From assembly GCF_008710095.1 (NCBI RefSeq), contig NZ_VYKJ01000021.1:3296-67295 (forward strand): DNA of 64,000 nt, given 5' to 3'. The notes under the pieces were generated by a model. The model was not told where the DNA came from. It was given only the letters and a program-made list of their open reading frames with translations, and did not search any database. Both the position numbers and the translations under genes were made by a program. The stretch comes from Affinibrenneria salicis (GTDB taxonomy: Bacteria; Pseudomonadota; Gammaproteobacteria; Enterobacterales; Enterobacteriaceae). Of this stretch, positions 1-8,100 are shown one piece after another (positions within the stretch are counted from its first letter, which is position 1; each line of letters opens with the position of its first letter).

Positions 1-318
1 GACCACCGCATCCGCGCCGATCTGCGCGGCGTGCCGGCTGAGCTGTACCGCTTCCCGGCTGTTGGTGCTGCCGACGCCGATCAGAACCGGCACCCGATGA
101 TTGACGTGCCGTACGGCGAATTCGGCAATCTGTTTCCTTTCGTCCGCGGACATTTGTGAAAATTCGCCGCCGGTGCCTAAAAAGAACAGGCCATCCACGC
201 CGGCCCCGATAAGAAAATCAATCAGAGTGGCCATACCCTGTTCATCAAAGGCGCCCCGATCGGTAAAAATCGTTGATACCGGAGGGATAATGCCTGAAAA
301 CTGCCTGTCTTTATTCAT
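1..318 (-). CDS. DapA-family 2-keto-3-deoxy sugar acid aldolase (partial)
   Basis: The 106 codons present start at an ATG at 318 and run off the left edge in frame. The N-terminus (FSGIIPPVSTIF, then GVDGLFFLGTGGEFSQM and VPVLIGVGSTN) is the TIM-barrel start of the dihydrodipicolinate synthase/N-acetylneuraminate lyase family. It most resembles E. coli YjhH and YagE, which cleave 2-dehydro-3-deoxy-D-pentonate to pyruvate and glycolaldehyde. The GTGGEFS loop is the substrate carboxylate-binding motif. The Schiff-base lysine lies outside the window, so activity cannot be confirmed. Class is clear from the sequence; the sugar-acid substrate is inferred. Confidence 0.85.
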   Translation of the reverse strand, partial: MNKDRQFSGIIPPVSTIFTDRGAFDEQGMATLIDFLIGAGVDGLFFLGTGGEFSQMSADERKQIAEFAVRHVNHRVPVLIGVGSTNSREAVQLSRHAAQIGADAVV

Positions 319-386
319 AACACAACCTTTTTGCCTGTAACCGGAACCTGGGGGACGAACCGTCGCTGGCGATTCGCTTCGCTATT

Positions 387-420
387 TGTTCTATATTATA
401 AAACTGTGTTCTATAATATT
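387..420. promoter_or_regulatory. Tandem TGTTCTATA repeats, candidate operator
   Basis: TGTTCTATATTATA (387-400) recurs as TGTTCTATAATATT (407-420), exactly 20 bp apart or two helical turns. ATATTATA (393-400) and TATAATAT (412-419) also form a perfect inverted repeat. The element sits about 70-100 bp upstream of the aldolase start, where a repressor site would be expected. In E. coli the IclR-type regulator XynR controls the related yagEF genes, but no regulator is encoded here, so the binding protein is unknown. Confidence 0.45.
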
Positions 421-806
421 GTGGATTGATACTAGCACCGCGCTTTTAACGCTGTAAAGCGAGCGGATGAACCGGCTGTTCAATATCTATGCTGGATCAC
501 AAAAGGCGCGTCGATGATGGGGAATAGAGACACGCGTTTGGCTATCAGGCGAAAGACGCCGGCCGGCGCTAAGCGCCATATCGGCGCGGCGACGGCGTTG
601 TGCCGCGCGGCAGATTGACCTATAGAAAGCAGGGATAAATAATATTCAAAGGATGCATGTCGGCGCCGTTTGCTATTTCCGACGGCGGCTCGTTTTCAGA
701 TGCGGACGCCGCCTGGCAGGCGTGCAAAACGACACGCCCTGGCGGCGTGCCTTTTCCCTTTACAGCAATGGGCCGGGCGGCGTTAGCCAACGGCTAAATT
801 ATCGTC
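421..806. other. Intergenic region, no gene seen
   Basis: The stretch between the aldolase promoter and the secreted-protein gene has no convincing coding sequence. The open frame from 653 is arginine-rich, overlaps the next gene and resembles no family I know. It is treated as non-coding. Confidence 0.5.
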
Positions 807-1118
807 ATGAAAATAATCGAAAAAACGCTGATCTGCGCCGCGCTGACGGCCAGTTTATCTGGCCTGAGCGCGCACTCTGCGTGGGCTAAAAACGCGGCGC
901 TGAGCGATGCGCAGATTAAACAGCGCATTATTGAAGAATCGATAGCCGATTATCCTCGCGCCTGCGCCTGCCCGTACAACCGGGCGCGCAACGGCAGTCG
1001 GTGCGGCGGTCGCAGCGCCTGGCGTCGGGCCGGCGGCTACGTTCCCCTGTGTTACCCCGACGATGTTTCCGCCGCGCGGGTCGGGCAATGGAAAGCGGCG
1101 CAGCGGCGCGGTCAATAG
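807..1118 (+). CDS. Small secreted four-cysteine protein, conserved hypothetical
   Basis: This 103-residue protein has a clear signal peptide (cleavage near AWA/K, residue 27). The mature part is short, with a helix-like segment (LSDAQIKQRIIEESIADYP) followed by ACACPYNRARNGSRCGGRSA and then GGYVPLCYPDDV. Cysteines 53, 55, 66 and 82 could form two disulfides in the periplasm. I recall similar CPCPYN/CGGRSA/PLCYP proteins as unnamed hypotheticals in proteobacteria. No function is known to me. It is transcribed towards the convergent LysR gene with only about 15 bp between them. Confidence 0.7.
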   Translation: MKIIEKTLICAALTASLSGLSAHSAWAKNAALSDAQIKQRIIEESIADYPRACACPYNRARNGSRCGGRSAWRRAGGYVPLCYPDDVSAARVGQWKAAQRRGQ

Positions 1119-1133
1119 TGTCCGGCGTTCGGT

Positions 1134-2048
1134 CTACGCCGGACGTTCGCCGGCATCGTACCGATGACCTTGCGCTGCGGCGCAGGCGGTCAGCCAGCGA
1201 TGAAAACGCTGGTTGACCGGTTGAAACAGAGCCGATTGATCATAGACCAGGTAATAAGCCAGCGGCGTCTCCAGCGCCACGGGCAGCGGAGTCGTCAGCC
1301 GCCCGTCCGCCAGTTCGCGTTGCACCAGCGCCGGACGAATCAGCGCGATGCCAAGTCCGGCGATAGCCGCCTCGATAACGCCATTTGAATCGACAAATAC
1401 CGGGCCGAGGCCGGCGGCGGTCGGATCGGCGCCGCCGGCCTGCAGCCACAGCGCCCAGTCCTGCTTATGTTCATCGTGCAGCAGCGGAAAGGCGGCGATC
1501 TCCGACGCGCTGAGCTGGCTCCGGTCCGCCGGCAGCAGGGTCGGGCTGCATACCGGCAGCAACGGGTCATCGATCAGCCGTTCGGCAATCAGTCCCGGAT
1601 AGCGGCCGAGCCCATGACGGATGGCGAAATCCACGCCTTCGGCGAGGAGATCGACTTTGCGGTGGGTGGTGCCGATCTGAATATCGGTGGCGGGGCTGAT
1701 TTTTTCAAAGGCCGGCAGTCGGGGCAGCAGCCACTGCATGGCGAAGCCGCTGGTGCAGCTAATGGTGATGTTGCGCTGTTCGGCCGTCTGCATCAGCCGG
1801 CTGGTGGCTTCGTTAATCTGGCTCAAGGCCGGACGGAGAGCGCGCAGATAGGTTTGTCCCTGCTGAGTGAGCGCCAGCGTACGCGCGCCGCGCACAAACA
1901 GCCGAACCTGCAGCCACTGCTCCAGTTTTGCGATCTGTTGACTGATCGCGCCAGGGGTGACGTGCAGCTCGTCGGCCGCTTTTTTCATACTCATCAGCCG
2001 GCCGGCGACTTCGAAACAGATCAGCGCATGCAGCGGGGGTAATTTCAT
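1134..2048 (-). CDS. LysR-family transcriptional regulator (GcvA-like)
   Basis: The 304 residues carry an N-terminal winged helix-turn-helix (about residues 6-65, LHALICFEVAGRLMSMKKAA then VTPGAISQQIAKLE) and a LysR substrate-binding domain (about 90-295). The LPPLHALICFE opening and the sequence around RLFVRGARTLALTQQG are typical of the GcvA subgroup. It is divergent from the EamA transporter gene with 144 bp between them, so that transporter is its likely target. An inverted repeat in the gap (2065-2079) is a candidate binding site. The effector cannot be told from sequence. Confidence 0.9.
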   Translation of the reverse strand: MKLPPLHALICFEVAGRLMSMKKAADELHVTPGAISQQIAKLEQWLQVRLFVRGARTLALTQQGQTYLRALRPALSQINEATSRLMQTAEQRNITISCTSGFAMQWLLPRLPAFEKISPATDIQIGTTHRKVDLLAEGVDFAIRHGLGRYPGLIAERLIDDPLLPVCSPTLLPADRSQLSASEIAAFPLLHDEHKQDWALWLQAGGADPTAAGLGPVFVDSNGVIEAAIAGLGIALIRPALVQRELADGRLTTPLPVALETPLAYYLVYDQSALFQPVNQRFHRWLTACAAAQGHRYDAGERPA

Positions 2049-2064
2049 CCCGACCTCTTAACGG

Positions 2065-2079
2065 TTTAGATAAACTAAA
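2065..2079. promoter_or_regulatory. TTTAG-N5-CTAAA operator candidate
   Basis: A 15-bp dyad, TTTAGATAAACTAAA, lies 17 bp upstream of the LysR start in the gap shared with the divergent EamA gene. LysR proteins usually bind T-N11-A dyads, and this one fits (outer T and A 13 bases apart). Assignment to the adjacent LysR protein is inferred from position. Confidence 0.45.
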
Positions 2080-2192
2080 TTGTCGCAGAAAATCTGGTTT
2101 GTGGCGACCCGCGCGGCGTGCTGCAATGGCCCATCATCAACATACGCGCCGTTCGCTCAGGGAGAACGCGCCGCGCGGGCAGGAGCTGGGGC

Positions 2193-3104
2193 ATGCAGAA
2201 AAAAGACTATGTTAATTTGTTTTCGCTGGCCGCGATCTGGGGGGCCAGTTTCCTTTTTATGCGCCTTGCCGCGCCGGCCTTTGGCGCGGTGAATACCGCA
2301 TTCTTACGGGTGACCTTCGCGCTGCTCGCGCTGGGCGTTATGCTGCCGGCGCTGCGCGTCAGGTTTGATTTCAACCATAAGCTGCGCCTGTGCCTGACGC
2401 TGGGCGTTATCAACTCCGGCCTGCCTTTTTTGATGTACTGTATCGCAGCCCGGTTCCTGCCTGCCGGTTATTCCGCCATTTTAAATGCCACCACGCCGCT
2501 GATGGGCGCTTTTATTGGCTGCCTGTTTTTTCATGAGCCGGCGACGCTGAAAAAGATCGCCGGCGTGGTGATTGGGCTGGCCGGCATTACGCTGATTACC
2601 ACGACGGCCGGCGGCGTGCATTCCGTCAGGCAGGCGCTGGCCGGCGTCGGCGCCTGCCTGACGGCCACCGCCTGTTACGCCGTCGCCGGTTTTTTAACCA
2701 AACGCTGGATCCCGGCGAGCGGCGGACTCGATGCTAAACTGGTCGCCACCGGCAGCCAGATGGGCGCCACGCTGTTTTTGTTGCCGTTTTTCCTGTGGTC
2801 GATGATGACGGCGCCGCCGGTAAACTGGCGCCAGCCGGCGGCCTGGGGTTGCATACTGGCGCTGGGCGTCATTTGCACGGCGCTGGCTTATATCCTCTAT
2901 TTCCGGCTGATTGCGGATATTGGCCCGCTGAGCGCCATGACGGTGACGTTCTTAATCCCGCCTTCCGGCGTCCTGTGGGGCTATCTGATTCTTGGGGAAA
3001 CGCTGTCGGACGGATTTATTATCTGTTCGGCGGTCGTCGGTCTGGCGGTGTGGATGATTATAAGCGCCGGCGGCGGCAGGGGCGCGCCACGGCCGGACAA
3101 ATAG
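2193..3104 (+). CDS. EamA/DMT-family transporter
   Basis: This 303-residue inner-membrane protein has about ten hydrophobic segments in two EamA repeats (around residues 8-140 and 150-295). FSLAAIWGASFLFMRLA is the usual first helix of the drug/metabolite transporter superfamily, and the second repeat ends with SAMTVTFLIPPSGVLWGYLILGE. The ATG at 2193 is chosen because AGGAG lies 8 bp upstream and the first helix follows directly; earlier in-frame starts would add an arginine-rich tail. Family members export amino acids or other metabolites. The substrate is unknown, and control by the divergent LysR protein is likely. Confidence 0.88.
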   Translation: MQKKDYVNLFSLAAIWGASFLFMRLAAPAFGAVNTAFLRVTFALLALGVMLPALRVRFDFNHKLRLCLTLGVINSGLPFLMYCIAARFLPAGYSAILNATTPLMGAFIGCLFFHEPATLKKIAGVVIGLAGITLITTTAGGVHSVRQALAGVGACLTATACYAVAGFLTKRWIPASGGLDAKLVATGSQMGATLFLLPFFLWSMMTAPPVNWRQPAAWGCILALGVICTALAYILYFRLIADIGPLSAMTVTFLIPPSGVLWGYLILGETLSDGFIICSAVVGLAVWMIISAGGGRGAPRPDK

Positions 3105-3214
3105 CGCGGTGCGGCGGCGCATGCCGGCCGACGGCGATTGTGCTGCGGCTGCGCCGGCGTAAGATGTCGGCGTTCGCATAGCGTTTGGTTGCGCCGAACG
3201 GTGCAGGAGTAAGC

Positions 3215-3874
3215 ATGGAAATCGATCACGTATTTATTTGTAGCGGAGATAATGCCCGCTATGCCGATCTGCTGGTGCAGAGCGGCTTTCGCGAAGGCAG
3301 CGCCAATGTGCATCCGGGGCAGGGCACGGCCAATCGCCGTTTTTTCTTTGATAACGCGTTCATTGAGTTGATCTACGCGGATGGGGCGCAGCAAGGGCAG
3401 GAGAACGCCCAGGACCGAACGCATATTCTGCGCCGCATCGCCTGCGATGACGGCAGCCTATCCCCGTTCGGGGTGGGTTTGCGTCCTTCCGCACCCACGG
3501 AAAAAACGCCCGCGTTTCCTTATGATGTTTATCAGCCGGACTATCTGCCGGCCGGGCTGGAAGTGGATATCGGCATTGCGCCGTTGTCCGAGCCTCTGTG
3601 GTTTTTTATGAACTTCAGCGGCCGGCCGGATCGCTTCGCGCCGGATAAACGGCAGCCGTTGAACCATCCCTGCGGGGCGCGGCAATTGACTTCGCTGGCG
3701 CTGACGATGCGCGGCCCGGCGGAACCCTCCGCGCCGGCGCGCCGCCTTCAGCAGGACGGCGTTCTGAGCCTGGCGTCGGGCGCGGAACACGTGATGCGAC
3801 TGACGTTCGATCATCAGCGCCAGCGTCAGCAGCAGGATTTCAGACCCTATCTGCCGTTAGTGATCGCCTGGTAG
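3215..3874 (+). CDS. VOC/glyoxalase-like domain protein
   Basis: The 219-residue protein opens MEIDHVFICSGDNARYADLLVQSGFREG, the first beta-alpha-beta unit of a vicinal-oxygen-chelate fold, followed by NRRFFFDNAFIELIYA. The long form with a divergent second half matches the glyoxalase-like domain family rather than metal-dependent glyoxalase I. The start at 3215 follows GCAGGAG; an earlier ATG would add ten residues with no family match. No catalytic function can be given. It stands alone, about 110 bp behind the transporter gene. Confidence 0.75.
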   Translation: MEIDHVFICSGDNARYADLLVQSGFREGSANVHPGQGTANRRFFFDNAFIELIYADGAQQGQENAQDRTHILRRIACDDGSLSPFGVGLRPSAPTEKTPAFPYDVYQPDYLPAGLEVDIGIAPLSEPLWFFMNFSGRPDRFAPDKRQPLNHPCGARQLTSLALTMRGPAEPSAPARRLQQDGVLSLASGAEHVMRLTFDHQRQRQQQDFRPYLPLVIAW

Positions 3875-4252
3875 CCGGCCCCGGCGAAAGCGGCCGTCGC
3901 CAGGCGTATCCGGCCGATGGCCTGTTTTCTCCGCGCGCCGGCGAAATTGCTTTTCGGCCAGGCGGGTGCTAGTGTCCGAAAAGCCTCTGCGCAGGATGAC
4001 CCGCCCGGCATTACGGCGGCTGCGCGCCGGCGTGAAAAATAGCGCAGGACGGCGTCCCGGTTCGTCGATAAAGCGATAACGGAAATTTAAGCGAGGATAA
4101 TGAAACGGGAGAGTAAAGCGATCGTGCCTGACCGGCGTGCTCGGGCATACGGGGAGCGCCTTGCCGAGTCTTTACGCTCTGCCGATTAGCGCTGCCGCTT
4201 TGTCAATAACCTCAGACCGATCCTGTTTAAAATATGGCTAGCCACAGGTGCC
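3875..4252. other. Intergenic region, nothing recognised
   Basis: The 378 bp ahead of pncA have no supported open frame. A TTGTCA at 4200 and a TAAAAT at 4228 are too far apart (22 bp) for a confident sigma-70 promoter. Confidence 0.4.
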
Positions 4253-4945
4253 ATGATGACCATGACGAAGACCACTGCGTCGGCGTATGCTGACGAACAA
4301 CAGATTCAGTTACACCGGCCGGATGCCGGCGCCGCCCTTATCGTGGTGGATGTGCAAAACGGCTTTACGCCCGGCGGCAATCTGGCGGTTAACGACGGCG
4401 ATAAAATCATTCCGTTGATTAACCGGCTGGCCGCGGTGTTTGACAATATTATTATTACGCAGGACTGGCATCCCGCCGGGCATATCTCTTTTGCCGGCAG
4501 CCACCCCGGCAAACAACCGTTTGAAACCATCGAAACGCACTATGGACCGCAGGTGCTGTGGCCGGCGCACTGCGTGCAGGGCAGTCGGGATGCGGCGCTT
4601 CATTCCGACCTGCATTTACCGGGCGCGCAGTTGATTATCAGAAAGGGCTATCACAAAGATATCGACAGCTATTCCGCGTTCGAGGAGGCCGATCACAAAA
4701 CGCCGACCGGCCTGAGCGGTTATTTGACCGAGCGGGGGATAACGACGGTTTACATCACCGGGCTGGCGACCGATTTTTGCGTGGCGTGGACGGCGATGGA
4801 TGCGCGTAAGTATGGCTTTAACGCCTGGGTAATCGAAGACGCCACCAAAGGCATTGATATTAATGGTTCTCTGGCCGCCGCATGGCAGGCCATGGAGAGC
4901 AAGGGCGTGCGGCGCATCGCTTCCGGCAGTCTGCTGGGCGCTTAG
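4253..4945 (+). CDS. pncA: Nicotinamidase/pyrazinamidase
   Basis: This 230-residue cysteine hydrolase of the isochorismatase fold deamidates nicotinamide to nicotinate for the pyridine nucleotide salvage cycle. The catalytic triad is visible as D33 (VVDVQNGF), K131 (IIRKGYHKDIDSYSAF) and C176 (GLATDFCVAWTA). Metal ligands D71 and H73 (TQDWHPAGH) and H106 (WPAHCVQ) are also present. It has about 20 extra N-terminal residues compared with E. coli PncA. The start could be any of three nearby ATGs (4253, 4256, 4262), as none has a strong ribosome-binding site. It stands alone and ends at a hairpin shared with the convergent rcnB-like gene. Confidence 0.92.
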   Translation: MMTMTKTTASAYADEQQIQLHRPDAGAALIVVDVQNGFTPGGNLAVNDGDKIIPLINRLAAVFDNIIITQDWHPAGHISFAGSHPGKQPFETIETHYGPQVLWPAHCVQGSRDAALHSDLHLPGAQLIIRKGYHKDIDSYSAFEEADHKTPTGLSGYLTERGITTVYITGLATDFCVAWTAMDARKYGFNAWVIEDATKGIDINGSLAAAWQAMESKGVRRIASGSLLGA

Positions 4946-4968
4946 CTGTCTGGCTCTGCGGATAAAAG

Positions 4969-5000
4969 AACGCGCCGGTCGATACTATCGCCGGCGCGTT
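4969..5000. terminator. Hairpin between pncA and the rcnB-like gene
   Basis: AACGCGCCGG (4969-4978) and CCGGCGCGTT (4991-5000) form a perfect 10-bp stem with a 12-nt loop between two convergent genes. A GGCGGTTTT tract follows on the plus strand. It probably serves both directions. Confidence 0.6.
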
Positions 5001-5025
5001 GGCGGTTTTAGCCTGACTGGCGGGA

Positions 5026-5502
5026 TTAATTCTGCAGGCTGTGAATAATAATTGAGGTAATGATACCGGTGGCGGCCGCCATCAGAACATAATTGCCGTC
5101 AATATAAGCCCAGTATTGGCCGGCCGGCGGCTGCCTCAACCCGCGGGCGCGCCAGTCGTTTACCCGATAGCTATCGCCGCGATAACGCTGCGGCGCCGCT
5201 TTGCCTTTTCTGAACTCATGCCCGTTGGCGGTGAAGCGATCGCGTTCGGCGCCGTGCTGATTGCCGGCTTTAGCCACCTCGCGTTTTGGCTGATGGTTGG
5301 GCTGCGAATTGGGCTGACGATTGTTTTGCTGACTTTGCTGCTGCCCCTGACGCTGCTGTTGCCCCTGTTGGTTGTTCTGCGCGCCCTGTTTCAGCATTCG
5401 TTGGTTATCCTGGCGTTGCGGTCCTTCTGCATAAGACACGCTGGAGATAACGCTGCCGGTGACGAATAGCGACAGTATCAGTGCGATGGCGGTTTTTTTC
5501 AT
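5026..5502 (-). CDS. RcnB-like periplasmic protein
   Basis: The 158 residues begin with a signal peptide (cleavage near SYA, residue 25). A glutamine/asparagine-rich low-complexity linker (about 45-75) follows, then a C-terminal RcnB-type domain (about 100-158) with RYRGDSYRVNDWRARGL, a GQYWAYIDGNYVLMA strand pair and a hydrophobic end. E. coli RcnB is a periplasmic modulator of nickel/cobalt efflux by RcnA. No rcnA or rcnR is near, so a metal role here is unproven. Many enterobacteria have several such domain proteins of unknown role. Confidence 0.8.
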   Translation of the reverse strand: MKKTAIALILSLFVTGSVISSVSYAEGPQRQDNQRMLKQGAQNNQQGQQQRQGQQQSQQNNRQPNSQPNHQPKREVAKAGNQHGAERDRFTANGHEFRKGKAAPQRYRGDSYRVNDWRARGLRQPPAGQYWAYIDGNYVLMAAATGIITSIIIHSLQN

Positions 5503-5846
5503 CTGTGGTTCCTCAGTATTTATCGTCCGCCGGACAGCCGGGGCCGATATCTCTCTCAGGCAGGTAAACTATGCTATTCCGGCCGGACGGCGTATTTAAA
5601 TCGTGCTTTTTGAAAAAAGTTTACCCGGCCTTGCGATATCTTAACGAATCGTGGCGCGGCGCATTGCGGCGATAAATCGTCGCGACGGCGAAAACCGATC
5701 GTTAAACGCGCAGATACGAAAAACAGTGCGGCTAAGCAACCCTGATGTGAATGAATTACGTCTGATTCGCTCGCCGTTATCGTCCTTGATAACGCGGCAA
5801 AAGGCCGATCGGCCGCCGTCGGCCTGGCCAAACGGCCGGCGGTTTG
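5503..5846. other. Intergenic region between rcnB-like gene and ssuD
   Basis: No gene is supported here. The region must hold the promoter of the rcnB-like gene and the 3' end of the ssuD transcript. A 12-bp palindrome GGCCGATCGGCC (5803-5814) followed on the minus strand by TTTT is a weak terminator candidate for ssuD. Confidence 0.4.
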
Positions 5847-7004
5847 CTAACGTCCGGTCGGCGCATCGGCGGGAATAAAGGCATTGGCCACCACTTCTCC
5901 CTGCGGCTGCTGCACGCTGTCCGTTCCGCGGCTGGCAGACGTCTCCCGCGCCAGCGCCAGGTGAGGGAACAGTAACTCGCCGACCCGCCACGCCTCTTCC
6001 AGATGCGGGTAGCCGGAGAGAATAAAGGTATCGATTCCCAGCGCGGCGTATTCCTGAATTCTCGCCGCCACGGTGGGACCGTCGCCTACCAGCGCGGTGC
6101 CGGCGCCGGCGCGCGCCAGCCCCACGCCGGCCCACAGGTTGGGGCTGATTTCCAGATTCTCCCGGCTGCCGTTGTGCAGCGCGGTCATCCGCTGCTGGCC
6201 GACCGAGTCAAAACGGGTGAACGACGCGCGGGCGCGGGCGATGGTGTCGTCGTCCAGATGCTCGATCAGACGGTCGGCGGCCTGCCAGGCCTGCTCCGTG
6301 GTTTCGCGCACAATCACATGCAGGCGAATGCCGAAACGCAGCGTGCGCCCCTGCGCGGCGGCTTTGGCTCTGACTTCGGCGATCTTTTCCGCGACCTGCG
6401 CCGGCGGTTCGCCCCAGGTGAGATACAAATCGACCTGTTCGGCGGCCAGCTGCTGCGCCTCTTGCGAGGAACCGCCGAAATACAGCGGCGGACGCGGGCG
6501 TTGCACTGGCGCAAACATCAGTCGCGCGCCTTTAACCTGGATATGTTTGCCGTTGAAATCCACCGTTTCGCCGCTCAGCACCTCGCGCCAGATGCGGGTA
6601 AACTCCGCCGCGGCTTCATAGCGCTGGCGGTGATCGAGAAACAGCCCTTCCGCCGCCAGTTCGTCGGGATCGCCGCCGGTAACCAGATTAAACAGGGCGC
6701 GACCGCCGGACAGCCGGTCCAGCGTCGCGCTCTGACGCGCCGCCAGCGTCGGAGAAATCACGCCCGGGCGCAACGCCACCAGGAATTTCAGTCGTCGGGT
6801 GACCGGGATCAGTGAAGCCGCCACCAGCCAGGCGTCTTCGCAGGAACGTCCGGTTGGGATCAGCACGCCGCTGAAGCCGACCTTTTCCGCCGCCTGAGCA
6901 ATTTGCTGCAGGTAGTCGTGATCGACGGTCCGCGCGCCTTTGCTGGTGCCGAGATAGTGGCCGTCGCCATGCGTGGGAAGAAACCAGAACAGGTTAAGGC
7001 TCAT
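5847..7004 (-). CDS. ssuD: FMNH2-dependent alkanesulfonate monooxygenase
   Basis: This 385-residue bacterial-luciferase-family enzyme cleaves C1-C14 alkanesulfonates to aldehyde and sulfite in the cytoplasm, using reduced flavin from a reductase (SsuE) not present here. [19 protein letters not shown], the active-site segment [12 protein letters not shown] (Cys55, Cys54 in E. coli numbering) and LVTGGDP are all typical. The start at 7004 is chosen because it matches SsuD N-termini; an upstream ATG adds eight residues. It lies 304 bp downstream of ssuB instead of ahead of ssuC as in E. coli ssuEADCB, so it may have its own promoter. Confidence 0.95.
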   Translation of the reverse strand: MSLNLFWFLPTHGDGHYLGTSKGARTVDHDYLQQIAQAAEKVGFSGVLIPTGRSCEDAWLVAASLIPVTRRLKFLVALRPGVISPTLAARQSATLDRLSGGRALFNLVTGGDPDELAAEGLFLDHRQRYEAAAEFTRIWREVLSGETVDFNGKHIQVKGARLMFAPVQRPRPPLYFGGSSQEAQQLAAEQVDLYLTWGEPPAQVAEKIAEVRAKAAAQGRTLRFGIRLHVIVRETTEQAWQAADRLIEHLDDDTIARARASFTRFDSVGQQRMTALHNGSRENLEISPNLWAGVGLARAGAGTALVGDGPTVAARIQEYAALGIDTFILSGYPHLEEAWRVGELLFPHLALARETSASRGTDSVQQPQGEVVANAFIPADAPTGR

Positions 7005-7308
7005 AAACGCTCCATAAAAATCCGTCAAAGGTCAACGCGCATCATCCTGGCAACGGTTGTCATTCCCAACGAATATATCCGGCATTTCAATGCCTGAAAT
7101 CTGATAAAGGCGGTACGGCGGACCGAAGGAGAATCGAGCATTGCGCGGGCGGCGGTCCGCGGCGTGGGGCCTGACCGCCGGGGGGCAAAGGCCGGCCGTT
7201 TAGCGGCCTGGCGCGCAGACAGCCGTGTCCGTTGGATATGATGACATCCCGCCCCCGAATCGCCATGGGGCGGGATGCGGCGCGGGCGTCTGGGGACGTT
7301 GAGATGCG
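7005..7308. other. ssuB-ssuD gap with a strong hairpin
   Basis: CATCCCGCCCC (7245-7255) and GGGGCGGGATG (7267-7277) form a perfect 11-bp stem just past the ssuB stop. No T-run follows on the minus strand, so it may be an attenuator or mRNA-stabilising hairpin and not a simple terminator. The remaining gap has no gene and probably carries the ssuD promoter. Confidence 0.55.
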
Positions 7309-8100
7309 CTATTTCATCGCGCTGCGCAACGGCGGCGCATCTTGCTCCCGGTTCGCCGGATCGGCGCCGCCGGAAAAAATCCGCTCCAGAATGGTATTTT
7401 CCAGCGCCGCCAGACGGGCCTGTCCGGGATGGCGCGGGCGCGGCAGATCGACGAGTAAATCGAGCCCTGCCTGACCGTTTTCCAGCAGAATGACCCGGTC
7501 TGCCAGGGTAACGGCTTCGTGTACGTCATGGGTCACCAGTATCAGCGTAAAGCCCTGTTCGCGCCACAACTGCTCGATAAGACGCTGCATTTCGATGCGC
7601 GTCAGCGCATCCAGGGCGCCGAGCGGTTCGTCCAGCAACAGCAGCCTCGGATGATGGATCAGCGCGCGCGCCAGCGCCACGCGCTGCTTCTGTCCGCCTG
7701 ACAGCGCGGCCGGCCATTCGCCGGCGCGTTCGGCCAGCCCCACTTCGGCCAGTGCCGCCTGCGCCCGCTCTCGCCAGCCCTTGCCCAGTCCGATGCCTAC
7801 GTTATCAATCACCTTTTTCCACGGCAGCAGACGGGACTCCTGAAACATCAGCCGCATCTCCTCGCGCAGGGTATTGAGCGGCTGCTGGCCGGCCTGCAGA
7901 TCTCCGGCGCTGGGCTGCTCCAGACCGGCCAGCAGGCGCAGCAGCGTACTTTTGCCGCAGCCGCTGCGCCCCACGATGGCCACGGCCTGGCCCGCCGGGA
8001 TTTGCAGGTCGATATCTCGCAGCACCTGGCGATCCTGAAACGATTTACTCAACTGACGTAGCCGCAGCGCAATGCCGCGATTAACCGGATGAATACTCAC
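7309..8100 (-). CDS. ssuB: Aliphatic sulfonate ABC transporter ATPase
   Basis: The 263-residue ATPase has Walker A GRSGCGKS (44-51), signature LSGGQ (133-137), Walker B LLLLDEP (153-159) and the switch histidine in THDVHEA. It is close to E. coli SsuB (255 residues), which energises sulfonate uptake. The GTG start at 8100 is chosen because it overlaps the ssuC stop as GTGA, indicating translational coupling, and because SsuB homology starts there. It needs SsuC, which carries a nonsense codon here. The binding protein is encoded divergently at 9344. Confidence 0.93.
   Translation of the reverse strand: MSIHPVNRGIALRLRQLSKSFQDRQVLRDIDLQIPAGQAVAIVGRSGCGKSTLLRLLAGLEQPSAGDLQAGQQPLNTLREEMRLMFQESRLLPWKKVIDNVGIGLGKGWRERAQAALAEVGLAERAGEWPAALSGGQKQRVALARALIHHPRLLLLDEPLGALDALTRIEMQRLIEQLWREQGFTLILVTHDVHEAVTLADRVILLENGQAGLDLLVDLPRPRHPGQARLAALENTILERIFSGGADPANREQDAPPLRSAMK

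Noticed and set aside
101..340. Open frame on the plus strand across the aldolase gene
   Set aside because: Antisense to the partial DapA-family gene, whose protein is clearly conserved.
653..889. Open frame on the plus strand ahead of the secreted-protein gene
   Set aside because: Arginine-rich, no family resemblance, and overlaps the real gene start at 807 in another frame.
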